Source: Clostridia bacterium (GTDB taxonomy: Bacteria; Bacillota; Clostridia; Oscillospirales; Acutalibacteraceae). Taken from it: a stretch of 58,145 bases of DNA. Every line of letters begins with the position of its first letter. Within the stretch, counting starts at the first letter, position 1. Under the pieces are notes generated by a model. The model saw nothing but the letters and a program-made list of their open reading frames with translations. It made no database searches and had not been told where the DNA came from. The stretch lies in contig JAFWAC010000023.1 in assembly GCA_017507805.1 (NCBI GenBank), positions 1 to 58,145 on the forward strand, in the 5' to 3' direction. The translations under genes were made by a program, and so were the position numbers. Below are positions 1-9,702 of the stretch, piece after piece.

Positions 1-1
1 A

Positions 2-1471
2 ATTAAGGAATATCCTATGCTTGGCTATATGCGTAGCCGTTATTCTCACGAGGAAATAAAAGAGATTGTTGCCTTTGGCGCGCTTTACGGTATAGAGCTT
101 GTCCCCTGCATACAAACCCTTGCGCATCTTAAGGGCTTGCTCAAATGGATACATCACTCAACCCTTAAGGATGTTAATGATATTCTGCTTGTCGACCATG
201 AGCCTACATACGAATTTATTGAAAGTGTTGTTAAAACAATGCGTGAAATCTATACCACGAACAGAATTCATATCGGTATGGACGAGGCGTTTTTATTAGG
301 TCGCGGTGCTTATATGAACAAGCACGGTGCGGTTGAGGAGCACGAGATTTTCACACGCCACATTAACCGCGTGGTGGATATATGCGTGAAAAACGGCTTT
401 TCAAAGCAGATTATGTGGTCGGCTAATGTGACAAAGGAGGAAATTCCCGAGTCTGTAAGTATGGTTATGTGGGATTACTACCGTACCGAAAAACAGCAAT
501 ACTATAACGCTTTGGAGAAGTGCAAGAAAAGGGCGCAGGATGTCATTTTCGGTGATACTGCCTACAAGTGTACGGGTATCGCTTCCACACAGAGGTTCAG
601 CGTCAAGGTTGCCGAGCCTGCTCTTGCCGCCTGCGATGATGCGGGTATTAAATCACTTCTACTTACCTCTTGGGGTGATATGGGGGCAGAGGTAACAACC
701 TTTTCACCCTTGCCAAGCTTACAGCTTCACAGTGAATTTGCCTATTCAAACCCGATTGAGCCTGAATATGTAAGCCGCAGACTTGAAGCTACTGTCGGTG
801 TACCCTGTGAGCCTTTCCTTGATATAGATTACTGCAATCTTTTGCCCGGCTCGGATTTGGTTTTCGCAATGAGTACGGGAACAGCCCTGCTTTATCAGGA
901 TGTTTTGAGTGGTGTGCTTGATAAGCATGTGGCTAACGCGCCGGATGCAAAGGAATATCTTGAAAAGGGTGTTGAATTGTTCGGTAAATATATGGAAAAA
1001 TATCCCGATTATGCCTATATTTTCAAAATTCAGCAGATTTTCTGTAAAGTGCTTGCAATTAAATGGAATTTGGGAGTGCGCGTGACCGAGGCTTACCGCA
1101 AGGGCGACAAGAGTGCCTTGATGAGAATGGCAAATGAGGATATTCCCACCGTTACGGGATATATAAATGAGCTTTATCTCGCGCTTAAAAATCAGTGGTA
1201 CAGGGAAGCTAAGAAAAACGGCTTTGATGTTCAGGATATCCGATTTGGCGGTCTTACAAACAGACTTGCCGCAGTCCGCGAGCGACTTATTGCCTACTGC
1301 AACGGTGATGAGGAGCGCATAGAGGAGCTTGAGCTTGAGCGTCAATTCTTTGATAACCGCACAGAGCCCGGGATTTATACCGATTGGGTTGGAAACAAAC
1401 ACGAAAATGTTTATGCCGATTGCGTTTTCTATGACCGCAATGTAACCTGTAATATGCTTTCGGGCAATTGA
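2..1471 (+). CDS. GH20-like beta-N-acetylhexosaminidase, 5' truncated by window edge
   Basis: The reading frame is open to the left edge (no stop upstream of the ATG at 17), so the N-terminus is missing. The visible part contains HIGMDE at 269-286, which matches the GH20 H-x-G-x-D-E signature in which the Asp-Glu pair acts in substrate-assisted hydrolysis of terminal GlcNAc or GalNAc. The segment before it (GIELVPCIQTLAHL) and the later MWDYYR and TSWGDMGAE segments also suit a TIM-barrel hexosaminidase. A helical C-terminal part of about 200 residues follows the barrel. The stop overlaps a possible TTG of the next gene, so the three glycosidase genes are probably one operon. Whether it is secreted cannot be judged because the start is absent. 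Family assignment is by motif; substrate is inference. Confidence 0.8.
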   Translation: MKEYPMLGYMRSRYSHEEIKEIVAFGALYGIELVPCIQTLAHLKGLLKWIHHSTLKDVNDILLVDHEPTYEFIESVVKTMREIYTTNRIHIGMDEAFLLGRGAYMNKHGAVEEHEIFTRHINRVVDICVKNGFSKQIMWSANVTKEEIPESVSMVMWDYYRTEKQQYYNALEKCKKRAQDVIFGDTAYKCTGIASTQRFSVKVAEPALAACDDAGIKSLLLTSWGDMGAEVTTFSPLPSLQLHSEFAYSNPIEPEYVSRRLEATVGVPCEPFLDIDYCNLLPGSDLVFAMSTGTALLYQDVLSGVLDKHVANAPDAKEYLEKGVELFGKYMEKYPDYAYIFKIQQIFCKVLAIKWNLGVRVTEAYRKGDKSALMRMANEDIPTVTGYINELYLALKNQWYREAKKNGFDVQDIRFGGLTNRLAAVRERLIAYCNGDEERIEELELERQFFDNRTEPGIYTDWVGNKHENVYADCVFYDRNVTCNMLSGN

Positions 1472-1488
1472 TAAAAAGGGTGATTGAA

Positions 1489-4101
1489 ATGGATAAGATT
1501 TATGTTCTTAATAACGGTAAGGTCTGGGTACAGCTTGATACAACCTATCCGCAGGTAATGTCTTACTACCTTGCAGAAAGTGACGGCACCTTAAACGGCG
1601 GTTGCAGTGAGCATGGGAGTATTATCAAGATTAACGGTGCGCCATACACCGCAGAAATTGAATTCAAGCCCATAAGTGACACAAAGGCGGAATATTATAT
1701 TTCGGTTAAGGGTGTAACCCTTGGCGATAAATTGACCGAAATCAGCTTTATCTCGGCAATTTATCTTGAGGAAAACCGCGTTTGTAAAACCATTTATTCG
1801 GTTGAGGGCGACTTCGAGGACTGCGGATTAGAGCTTACCTTCACAACCCCGATTTTGGTTACAGCCGATGAAAAGGAAAGCATAGCGGTATCGAAATTCA
1901 ACATAGAAAAGGGCTTTGAGTACATAGGCACCGCCGAAAATTCCGATGCCTTTTGTCAGGACGAATGTTCATTTGCTTTTATGTGGAATACCTCTGTAGC
2001 GGCAGGTCTTTACACCCCCTCTGCCACACACCGCCCCTATATAGCCGAGGTAACTGAGGAAAAAACCGCTAAGTTTTTTGAGGGAACATATTATCACAGA
2101 TTTATAGACGGGCACCGCGCCGCGAAGGAAACTCCTGACGGGGTTATAACCGAAACCGACTATAAGATTATGGTAGGTCTTGTTTCGGATGTGAATAATA
2201 ATAACATTGTTGATTGGCAGGACGCGGCGCTGTGGCTTCGCACCGTTATTCCTCAGTTGCCCGAGGATTTGAAAAATATGTTTAAGTACGGCAATTGGCG
2301 TCAGCTACATCTGGCATTTCCAAAGGCCGGCGGTGATTTTCACACTAATCCTGTATTTACGGTGGTTTATTCCACAATGGTTCAGCTTTTGCAAATGCAA
2401 AAACAAATTTTTGCTCTTACTGACGGTACTGTCAACTGTAGCTATGAAACGGTTGGTTGGCAGGGCAGAGGTCACGATTACGGCTGGCCCGATTTGTCCG
2501 AACAGCCCTTTAACCCTGCAATAGGTGATGTGGAGTATTTTAAAAGTTTCCGTGAAAGGCTGGCAGAGTACGGCGCAGACCTTTCCTTCCATATTAATCA
2601 GACCGATATTTCGGATATTACAAGCTGTCTCTATCGCCGCGGCAGTGCGCCCAGCCCGTTTGGCAATTTCCTTGTTAAAGCAGAGCAGGTTTCCTATCCG
2701 CACAGGACCTTTGGCTGGACAGGCTTTTCAATTTCGCACTATGCCGATTTCCGCAAGGGCTATTCCCGAAACAGACAGGATGCATTTGTTGAAAAGTATT
2801 TTGCACCCTTTGCAATGTATACCGATGTAATGGTGGACCGCCCAAGCCTTGGCTTCAGAGGGGTTGAGGAAAAATACGCAAAGGCGCGTAATATCCAGCA
2901 TTGGGAGGCTTTGGGCACCCATATGGCGACAGAGTATTATAAGCCTGAAAAGTTTTTAAACGGACAGTTTATGTTTAACTGCTATAAATATCCTAATGTT
3001 ATCGATGAATTTGTCACCGCCTGCCTTATACAGCGCGGATCATTTATCAGAACGCAGGAGGATAGAATTTTCGGCAACACCCGTTACGGTGCTGACGGTC
3101 AGGCGAATTGGTATCTTGACGGAAATTTCCGCGCCGAGGCATTTGCCAGAATGATATATATGTCTTCGTTATATAACGGATTTTTGCGCGATCAGGGTAT
3201 CAGATATTTTGAGGAAACCGAAACCGAAAAAAGGGTATATTACGGTAAAAACACCTGCATCACTTATGACAAGGAAACCGACACCTATGTCACCTTTATG
3301 GGTGATACCTTTATTGCCGATTGCCAAACCCGTATTGTTCCGGAAGCGGATAACGCGCACCGTTGCTTTGTTTACAGCAGCAATCCTATTAACCTTGAGT
3401 GGGTACTGCCCGAAATGTGGCAGGATTGCGCCGAAATATATCTTTACAGAGTGACAGTGAACGGAAAACGCAAGCCTCAAAGACTTGCCGTTAAGAACGG
3501 ACGGGTTAGCCTTAACATTCCCTGTGATAAATATAAATTCTATATCTTAAGCGATATTTTGCTTGAAAATAATATGGCTGAGGAGCCTGATTATGCAAAA
3601 GAAGCAGAATTGACCGCTTCCTGCAGTGTCTATGTTGAGGGCGAGGAAATGATAGTAGCTCCCGGTATGGACAGACTTATGATACCTGCCTCCGCCTCAC
3701 CTGATGGAGATTGGCGAAAAACAATTATGATGAGTAATGACATTATGGCGGATGACGAGGGCAATATTTATTATTACTATCCCTGCTGTCAGCGCTGTGT
3801 TACTGACGGGGACAAGGATACTGCCTGGCGCGTAACCTTTGACGGGCAAAATTCAGCCTGGATTAACTTTGATTTCCGTGATGATGTGTTTGATATTAGT
3901 AGCATAAGTATTGATTTTAAATGCAAAGCCCCCGACCTGCGTGTTAAGGTTATCGGAGTATCAGGCGGAAAAGAAACCGAGCTTTACTGCGGAACAGACC
4001 TTGATATTAGTGTTGACGGCAAGGCAATTTCACAGATAAAAATAATGCTCTTGTCTGAGACCAAGGAATCTACCTATGTGAGAAATATATCAATTCACTA
4101 A
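1489..4101 (+). CDS. GH101/GH129-like glycoside hydrolase with C-terminal discoidin-like domain, no signal peptide
   Basis: The start is the ATG at 1489, placed 8 bases after AAAAAGGG; a TTG at 1468 overlapping the previous stop is less likely. The product is about 870 residues. It has an N-terminal beta-sandwich-like region, a barrel-like middle with GHDYGWPD near residue 328 and a HIN segment, then MYTDV (Asp446) and ATEYY (Glu482). That layout resembles endo-alpha-N-acetylgalactosaminidases (GH101, related to GH129), whose nucleophile and acid/base are an Asp and a Glu some 30-40 residues apart; assigning these two residues is inference. The C-terminus (DGDKDTAW onward) looks like an F5/8 type C or CBM32 fold. 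No signal peptide or membrane segment is visible, so it is probably cytoplasmic. It is clearly paralogous to the next gene. A DUF-type uncharacterised hydrolase family is an alternative. Confidence 0.7.
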   Translation: MDKIYVLNNGKVWVQLDTTYPQVMSYYLAESDGTLNGGCSEHGSIIKINGAPYTAEIEFKPISDTKAEYYISVKGVTLGDKLTEISFISAIYLEENRVCKTIYSVEGDFEDCGLELTFTTPILVTADEKESIAVSKFNIEKGFEYIGTAENSDAFCQDECSFAFMWNTSVAAGLYTPSATHRPYIAEVTEEKTAKFFEGTYYHRFIDGHRAAKETPDGVITETDYKIMVGLVSDVNNNNIVDWQDAALWLRTVIPQLPEDLKNMFKYGNWRQLHLAFPKAGGDFHTNPVFTVVYSTMVQLLQMQKQIFALTDGTVNCSYETVGWQGRGHDYGWPDLSEQPFNPAIGDVEYFKSFRERLAEYGADLSFHINQTDISDITSCLYRRGSAPSPFGNFLVKAEQVSYPHRTFGWTGFSISHYADFRKGYSRNRQDAFVEKYFAPFAMYTDVMVDRPSLGFRGVEEKYAKARNIQHWEALGTHMATEYYKPEKFLNGQFMFNCYKYPNVIDEFVTACLIQRGSFIRTQEDRIFGNTRYGADGQANWYLDGNFRAEAFARMIYMSSLYNGFLRDQGIRYFEETETEKRVYYGKNTCITYDKETDTYVTFMGDTFIADCQTRIVPEADNAHRCFVYSSNPINLEWVLPEMWQDCAEIYLYRVTVNGKRKPQRLAVKNGRVSLNIPCDKYKFYILSDILLENNMAEEPDYAKEAELTASCSVYVEGEEMIVAPGMDRLMIPASASPDGDWRKTIMMSNDIMADDEGNIYYYYPCCQRCVTDGDKDTAWRVTFDGQNSAWINFDFRDDVFDISSISIDFKCKAPDLRVKVIGVSGGKETELYCGTDLDISVDGKAISQIKIMLLSETKESTYVRNISIH

Positions 4102-4132
4102 TTATAATAATCTTTGAATAGGAGAGGGCTAA

Positions 4133-6973
4133 ATGAGTTTTTTTAGAAAAAAAGAAACAAAGCTGTTGCTTGTGGTGATAGTTGCTTTTTTGATTATAGT
4201 TTCCTCGGCTTGTATTCTGCTTTTGCCCGAAAAGGAAGCAAGCTACAAAAACGATTTCGGCAAAGGTGTAAATTTCGACCCGAACGGAGTTTTTGAAAGC
4301 TACCTTTCCAAAGAAAATACCGATGTTTTGGAAAATAAAGCTTTAACGGTAGTAATCGATAAAGCTAACCCTCGCGCCCTTATTTACCGCTTGGGTGACA
4401 GCGCATATATGCTGGGCGCAGGGGAGAGCACAAACAGTGAATATGTAATCAATTCATCAGGCTATGAGCCGGAAAAAATTGATTATAGGAAAACCGGTAA
4501 AGCTTCGGCAGAATATACCCTCACCTTCGAGAATGTCAAGCTTTCGGGCAGTGTCACAAAAAATATTACGGTTTGCTATGAATTAAAGCTTGAGAAAAAT
4601 GAATTTGTAAAGCGCATAAAATCCATTGAAGGCGATGATAAATCAAGCCGACTTTGGATTGAGGAGGCTGTACCGGTTTTGCAGGTCAACAATTCGATGG
4701 CGAATGCCGGTGTTGCGGCTTCAAGCACCGCCGATATGAAGCTTACCGATATGGTGGGTGACTTGAGTGAGCTTAACACGGGCAGAATTTCAAACAGCAG
4801 CTTTTCGTTTCTTTGGAATAATGGGATAGCCGCCGGAATTTACACGCCGTCATCCTTTACAAGCCCCTACACGGCAGAGGTGAAAAATAACGGCATGGTC
4901 AAAAGCGCAGTTATATATGCCGGCAAATATCATCACCGCTTGGCTGACGGTGTCCGCGTTCAACGCGAGGATGCCAACGGTAAGATAAAAGATGTTTTTT
5001 ATGAAATGCGGGTAGGCTTTGTTAGTGACGAAAATGCCACAAATTCGGTTGATTGGCAGGATGCCGCACTTTGGCTTAAGGCTGAAATTCCACCTATGCC
5101 CGAAAAGCTGAGGGAATATCTGAAGGTGGGAACCTGGGGGCAAGCCTATATAGCGTTTCCTTCGTCCACATATATAAAGGACAGTAAAAACATTCCTGCC
5201 TTTACATATGTTCACGGCACATATGAACAGTATTTCAATGTTCAGAAAAATCTTTATAATTTAACAGACGGTATTGCTAAATACAGCTATTGCATGGTTG
5301 GCTGGCAGGGGCGCGGTCACGACTACGGTTGGCCCGACCTTTCAGAACAGATTGTTAATCCGGCGGTTGGCACAACCGAAACGGTGGTGGAGTATCAGAA
5401 AAAGCTTGCAAAATATGGCGGCGACCTTTCATTTCATATAAATCAAAGCGATATTTCGGATGCAAGCCTTGTTTTTAATAATAAGAGTAAATACGGTAAC
5501 AGTTCTGTATGGCTCGACAAAAGCAAGGTCAATGTGGGTACCGATTTCTTTGGCTGGACCGCATATACCCTTTCTCATTTTACCGATTTTATAAACGGCT
5601 ATTCAAAAGCCCGACAGGAGGCTTTTGTCAAAAAATACTTTGCTCCCTTTATTATGTATATGGATGTATTCACCGACCATCCTAACGGTGACTACGGCAC
5701 GGCGGAGGAGCAATACGCTAAGGGCAGAGAGGTTCAGCATTGGCGCACCCTTGGTACTAACATTTCCACTGAATATTATACTCAGGAAAAATTTATGAAC
5801 GGTCAGTTCCTTTTTAACACAAGCGGCGGAATAAGTGTTGTTGACAGCTTTATGCTGGCAGGCAACGGTCATTTCAATTCCACAAGCTTTTTCAATACCG
5901 CCCCTGAGGCTTATGCATGGGGATATGTCGGTTCGGGAAACATTACCGTGTCCTCAACAGAAAATCTGACAGCCTCGGATATAATGGAAAAGGTTATAAG
6001 AAACGGATTTTTGAATATCGGTATTCTGGGCGAGGCAGGCATCCGTTACTATGAGGAAACGGAAAAGAAAATTATCACATATTGGAATGACGGTATAAAG
6101 CTTGAATATGACAAGGGGACTTCTAATGTTATTGTCACACACAACGGCGATACGGTGGCAATAGGAAAGGATATTATCTATGCTGCTCCGGACGGTAGCC
6201 CCAGAGCCTTTGTTTACTGCTCACTCGCACGCGAGGCAACATGGAGACTGCCTGAAAGAATGCAAAAATATAAAAAGCTCGCTCTCTATGAGCTGACGGC
6301 AGATGGCAGGGTTTATGTTGATACCCTCAAGGTGACCGATGACAGTGTTACATTCGCCATGAAAGGCAAAACCTCCTATGTTTTGGTTGGCGGAATAACA
6401 GGCAAAAGGTCTGCAAGGGTTAATCTTGCCGCATCCTCAAAAATTACTGCAACCTCTAAGGACAGCGGCGTAAAAAATAATAATAACGAGTCCTTCAACC
6501 AGATAACCCTTTCGGTTTCCAAGGAAAAAGCACCAAGCGAAAGCTGGAATGACACATTAAAAACCTTGCTCCCGACAATGTTTGATAAAGACGGAGGTAT
6601 AAAATACGAGTGGCCCTGCCGCCCGTATTGCACTGCAGACGGGGATATTAATACCTGGTGGCAGCCGAATGCCGACACTACATTTGAAGAGCCTGATTTG
6701 GCAGACGGTGAGGCATATCTTGAATATAAGCTAAAGGAAAAATCAAAGGTTTCCAAAATCAAGATAACCGAAATCTCCGAACAGGACCGGAAGGTTACTA
6801 AATTTGAAATTCAGTATTTCAGCGGCGGAATATTTAAAACCATTTATTCGGGAGAGGAAATTCCTGAAAAAGAAATAACCTTTGATGCTGTTGAAACCAC
6901 AAGGATAAGAGTGGTTATTTTAGAAGCCCAATCCTTAACACCGCGAATTGCAGAGGTGGAAATTTACGGATAA
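4133..6973 (+). CDS. GH101/GH129-like glycoside hydrolase, membrane-anchored paralog
   Basis: The product is 946 residues, starting at ATG after GGAGAGGG. Residues about 10-31 form a hydrophobic segment ending in SSAC, so it is exported and anchored, either by the segment itself or as an atypical lipoprotein. The catalytic-type region parallels the preceding gene: GHDYGWPDLSEQ, a HINQSDISD segment, MYMDV (Asp511) and STEYY (Glu547), with the same 36-residue spacing as its paralog. A C-terminal discoidin-like domain begins near CTADGDINTWW and ends IAEVEIYG. It lies 31 bases after the paralog. Established: GH101/129 enzymes act on core-1 mucin O-glycans or alpha-GalNAc. Inference: this copy works outside the cell and the unanchored copy works inside. 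Exact specificity is unknown. Confidence 0.7.
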   Translation: MSFFRKKETKLLLVVIVAFLIIVSSACILLLPEKEASYKNDFGKGVNFDPNGVFESYLSKENTDVLENKALTVVIDKANPRALIYRLGDSAYMLGAGESTNSEYVINSSGYEPEKIDYRKTGKASAEYTLTFENVKLSGSVTKNITVCYELKLEKNEFVKRIKSIEGDDKSSRLWIEEAVPVLQVNNSMANAGVAASSTADMKLTDMVGDLSELNTGRISNSSFSFLWNNGIAAGIYTPSSFTSPYTAEVKNNGMVKSAVIYAGKYHHRLADGVRVQREDANGKIKDVFYEMRVGFVSDENATNSVDWQDAALWLKAEIPPMPEKLREYLKVGTWGQAYIAFPSSTYIKDSKNIPAFTYVHGTYEQYFNVQKNLYNLTDGIAKYSYCMVGWQGRGHDYGWPDLSEQIVNPAVGTTETVVEYQKKLAKYGGDLSFHINQSDISDASLVFNNKSKYGNSSVWLDKSKVNVGTDFFGWTAYTLSHFTDFINGYSKARQEAFVKKYFAPFIMYMDVFTDHPNGDYGTAEEQYAKGREVQHWRTLGTNISTEYYTQEKFMNGQFLFNTSGGISVVDSFMLAGNGHFNSTSFFNTAPEAYAWGYVGSGNITVSSTENLTASDIMEKVIRNGFLNIGILGEAGIRYYEETEKKIITYWNDGIKLEYDKGTSNVIVTHNGDTVAIGKDIIYAAPDGSPRAFVYCSLAREATWRLPERMQKYKKLALYELTADGRVYVDTLKVTDDSVTFAMKGKTSYVLVGGITGKRSARVNLAASSKITATSKDSGVKNNNNESFNQITLSVSKEKAPSESWNDTLKTLLPTMFDKDGGIKYEWPCRPYCTADGDINTWWQPNADTTFEEPDLADGEAYLEYKLKEKSKVSKIKITEISEQDRKVTKFEIQYFSGGIFKTIYSGEEIPEKEITFDAVETTRIRVVILEAQSLTPRIAEVEIYG

Positions 6974-7107
6974 TTCAAGCGGATTGCAGACCGCCGCTTA
7001 TGGCTGTGCGACCGTCCGCCAAAGCTTTGATTGGTTTAAATACTTGGGGCTGTAAAAAAACTCAATCACCTCAAAAGCCCATAAAATAAATTAACTTAAT
7101 GAAAAAG

Positions 7108-7148
7108 AATGCGGAAGAAGTGAAAAAAACAAACTTCTTCCGCATTTT
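7108..7148 (+). terminator. Hairpin H1 of AATGCGG family, 3' of GH101-like gene
   Basis: Perfect 13-bp stem, AATGCGGAAGAAG (7108-7120) with CTTCTTCCGCATT (7134-7146), followed by TTAAATTTTT. It probably terminates the glycosidase operon. It is one of five hairpins in the window sharing the AATGCGG/CCGCATT base. Confidence 0.7.
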
Positions 7149-7176
7149 AAATTTTTAATTAGCTGATTTGAAATAT

Positions 7177-7401
7177 AAATTATAGTTTGCCGCGTGCCGC
7201 GGCGGCCAATCCGCCTTTTTATTCTGCAAAATTGCAACCCAATACCCCGATGGTGTAATTGCCTCTAACCTACAACTTAAATTGATTATTTGTAGGGACA
7301 GGCGTCCTCGACTGTCCGTTGATTTAGATGTATTTTGCGGGCAGTCGAGGACGCCTGCCCCTACAATATATCATATTGATTAGTGCGCAAACTATAATTT
7401 G
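7177..7401. mobile_element. MITE-like element copy 1, with a nested insertion
   Basis: Non-coding element bounded by AAATTATAGTTTGC (7177-7190) and its inverse GCAAACTATAATTT (7387-7400). Its sequence matches, in inverse orientation and nearly base for base, the element at 44956-45090, except that about 90 extra bases sit between CCTCTAACCTACAA and ATATATCATATTG. It encodes nothing. No clear target duplication was seen. Confidence 0.8.
7276..7366. mobile_element. Second palindromic element nested in the MITE-like copy
   Basis: This block is present in copy 1 and absent from the copy at 44956-45090. It carries a long imperfect inverted repeat: GTAGGGACAGGCGTCCTCGA near 7292 and its inverse TCGAGGACGCCTGCCCCTAC near 7345, with a loop of about 30 bases. 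CTACAA flanks it on both sides, which may be a short target duplication. Confidence 0.7.
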
Positions 7402-7453
7402 TTTTTTTACAACCCCTTTTTTCAGAAATTATAAATAATTAACAGTAAAGGTA

Positions 7454-7482
7454 TTGACAATAATTTGCTGTGGTTTTATAAT
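7454..7482 (+). promoter_or_regulatory. Promoter of marR-ABC operon
   Basis: TTGACA at 7454-7459, a 17-base spacer, and TATAAT at 7477-7482: a consensus sigma-A promoter about 35 bases upstream of the MarR-family start codon. Confidence 0.85.
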
Positions 7483-7483
7483 A

Positions 7484-7497
7484 GTTAGCAAGCTAAC
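7484..7497. promoter_or_regulatory. Palindromic operator at marR promoter
   Basis: Perfect palindrome GTTAGC-AA-GCTAAC directly after the -10 box and covering the likely transcription start. The position suits autorepression by the adjacent MarR protein. The half-site GTTAGC recurs in the feo promoter region (38948 onward). Confidence 0.7.
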
Positions 7498-7517
7498 ATT
7501 TTACGGGCAGGTGTACT

Positions 7518-7964
7518 ATGCAAAGAGAAAATGATATAGGCTTTGCCGTAAGGCGGCTTTCAAATGCAATAAAGCGGGATGTTGAAAAAAACCGTGCCGA
7601 TTTGGGGATTGTAATTCCAAAGGGTATCAGCGGCTGGGTAATCAGGTATCTTTATGATAATGCTGACAGGGATGTTTTTCAGCGCGATTTTGAGGAAAAC
7701 TTTTCGATAAGACCGTCAACAGCCAGCCGTATGCTTAAAGCGATGGAGAAAAAAGGCTTTATTGAAAGGGTGAGCGTTGAAAATGATGCAAGGCTCAAAA
7801 AAATTGTACTGACCGAAAGGGCAATAGAAAACCATAAGCTTATTTTGGCAGATATTAAAAGACGGGAAGCGCTTTTGCGGCGCGGTATTTCAGATAGTGA
7901 AATAACGGTCTTTTTTGAAACAATGCAAAAGCTCACAGCAAATTTGGAGGAACAAAATGATTAA
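7518..7964 (+). CDS. MarR-family transcriptional regulator
   Basis: The product is 148 residues, the usual MarR size. It has a winged helix-turn-helix (VFQRDFEENFSIRPSTASRMLKAM helix pair, then a wing around ENDARLKKIVLTERA) and helical ends for dimerisation. The start at 7518 follows GGGCAGGTGTACT, a modest ribosome site. The gene overlaps the downstream ABC gene by 8 bases. Upstream lie a consensus promoter and a perfect GTTAGC palindrome, so it most likely represses its own operon and is released by a drug-like or metabolite ligand. MarR plus two half-size ABC exporters is a common Firmicutes arrangement. The ligand cannot be told from sequence. Confidence 0.92.
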   Translation: MQRENDIGFAVRRLSNAIKRDVEKNRADLGIVIPKGISGWVIRYLYDNADRDVFQRDFEENFSIRPSTASRMLKAMEKKGFIERVSVENDARLKKIVLTERAIENHKLILADIKRREALLRRGISDSEITVFFETMQKLTANLEEQND

Positions 7965-9702
7965 GACCTTGGTAAAATCAATCAGAGAATATAAGCTCCC
8001 TTCAATACTTACCCTCATTTTTATTGCGGGCGAGGTTGTAATTGAGGTGCTTATTCCGTTTATAACGGCAGATCTTGTTAATAATATAAAGGCGGGCGCA
8101 CCGATAGAAGCGGTGGTTAAAACGGGATTAATTCTTATCCTTATGGCGGTGCTGTCGCTTTCGTGCGGTGGTATAGCAGGTGTTACCTGTGCAAATGCTT
8201 CAACCGGCTTTGCAAAAAATTTGAGACACGATATGTTCAAAAAAATTCAAGGCTATTCCTTTGGTAATATCGATAAATTTTCTTCAACCTCATTGGTTAC
8301 AAGACTAACCACTGATATTACCAATGTTCAGATGTCTTATATGATGCTCATTCGTACTGCAATCAGAAGTCCCTTGATGTTTGTTTTCTCGATTGTCATG
8401 GCGTATGTGATGGGCGGAGCGCTCGCAACCTCTTTTGTGGTGGTTGTTCCTGTGCTTTTATTCGGTTTGCTGTTTGTGAGCCGTAAGGCAATGCCGGCAT
8501 TCAGACGGGTTTTCAAGAAATATGACCGACTTAACGAATCAATTGAGGAAAATGTCCGCGCGACGCGTGTTGTAAAGGGCTTTTCAAGAGAGGAATATGA
8601 AAAGCAGAAATTTGCAGATGCGGCAGATGATATAACCTTTGATTTTACAAAGGCAGAAAGAATTGTTGCCCTCAATGCCCCTATTATGCAGTTTTGTATG
8701 TATTTTAACATGGTATTCATTCTGCTTATCGGCTCAAAGCTTGTGATTTCAAGCGGCGGCAGTACCGTTGATGTGGGTCAGATTTCTGCAATGCTGACCT
8801 ATGGCGTGCAGATACTTATGTCACTGATGATGCTGTCAATGATTTATGTAATGCTCACCATGTCGGCAGAGTCGATTAAGCGTATCTGCGAGGTATTAAA
8901 CGAGGAATCCACCCTTAAAAACTGCGAAAACCCCGTTACAGCTGTGGTAGACGGTTCGGTAAGCTTTGAGAATGTGAGCTTCAAGTATTCTGAAACCGCA
9001 AAAAGATTTGCACTTGAGGGTATTAATCTTGAAATCCGTTCGGGTATGACGGTTGGTATAATCGGCGGCACGGGCTCAAGTAAATCCTCGTTGGTACAGC
9101 TCATTCCAAGACTTTACGATGTCACCGAAGGCTCTGTAAAGGTCGGGGGAGTGGATGTAAGAGAATATGATATCAATGTTCTGCGCGACAGTGTGGCAAT
9201 GGTTCTGCAAAAAAATCAGCTCTTTTCCGGTACAATCAAGGAAAACCTGCGTTGGGGCAACGAAAATGCAACCGATGAGGAAATAGCAGAGGTTTGCCGG
9301 CTTGCGCAGGCAGATGAGTTTATTGCCACTTTCCCTGAAGGGTACGACACTTATATCGAGCAGGGAGGCACAAATGTTTCGGGCGGACAGAAGCAAAGAC
9401 TTTGTATTGCCAGAGCATTGCTTAAAAAGCCAAAAATATTGATTTTAGATGACTCCACAAGTGCGGTAGATACCAAAACTGACGCATTTATCCGCATGGG
9501 CTTTAAAAAGTTTATACCCGAAACCACGAAATTCATTATTGCTCAGCGTGTTGCATCTGTTGAGGATGCTGATATGATAATAGTTATGGAAAATGGTAAA
9601 ATCGCAGATTTGGGCACACACAGCGAGCTTTTGCAAACGAGTGAAATTTACCGTGAGGTATATGAGCAACAAACCACAGGAGGTGCCGAAAATGAAGACT
9701 AA
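7957..9702 (+). CDS. ABC exporter half-transporter, subunit with degenerate ATP site
   Basis: The start is ATG 7957 after GGAGGAACAAA. The 581-residue product has an N-terminal six-helix exporter domain and a C-terminal nucleotide-binding domain: Walker A GGTGSSKSS (Lys376), signature VSGGQ (474-478) and Walker B LILDD (Asp498). The residue after Walker B is Asp499 where catalytic Glu is usual. This is the hallmark of the non-hydrolysing site in heterodimeric exporters such as TM287/288 and BmrCD (established knowledge). Its partner is the next gene, which overlaps by 11 bases. It probably exports drugs or other amphipathic compounds. Start, domains and motifs are seen; substrate is unknown. 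Confidence 0.92.
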   Translation: MIKTLVKSIREYKLPSILTLIFIAGEVVIEVLIPFITADLVNNIKAGAPIEAVVKTGLILILMAVLSLSCGGIAGVTCANASTGFAKNLRHDMFKKIQGYSFGNIDKFSSTSLVTRLTTDITNVQMSYMMLIRTAIRSPLMFVFSIVMAYVMGGALATSFVVVVPVLLFGLLFVSRKAMPAFRRVFKKYDRLNESIEENVRATRVVKGFSREEYEKQKFADAADDITFDFTKAERIVALNAPIMQFCMYFNMVFILLIGSKLVISSGGSTVDVGQISAMLTYGVQILMSLMMLSMIYVMLTMSAESIKRICEVLNEESTLKNCENPVTAVVDGSVSFENVSFKYSETAKRFALEGINLEIRSGMTVGIIGGTGSSKSSLVQLIPRLYDVTEGSVKVGGVDVREYDINVLRDSVAMVLQKNQLFSGTIKENLRWGNENATDEEIAEVCRLAQADEFIATFPEGYDTYIEQGGTNVSGGQKQRLCIARALLKKPKILILDDSTSAVDTKTDAFIRMGFKKFIPETTKFIIAQRVASVEDADMIIVMENGKIADLGTHSELLQTSEIYREVYEQQTTGGAENED

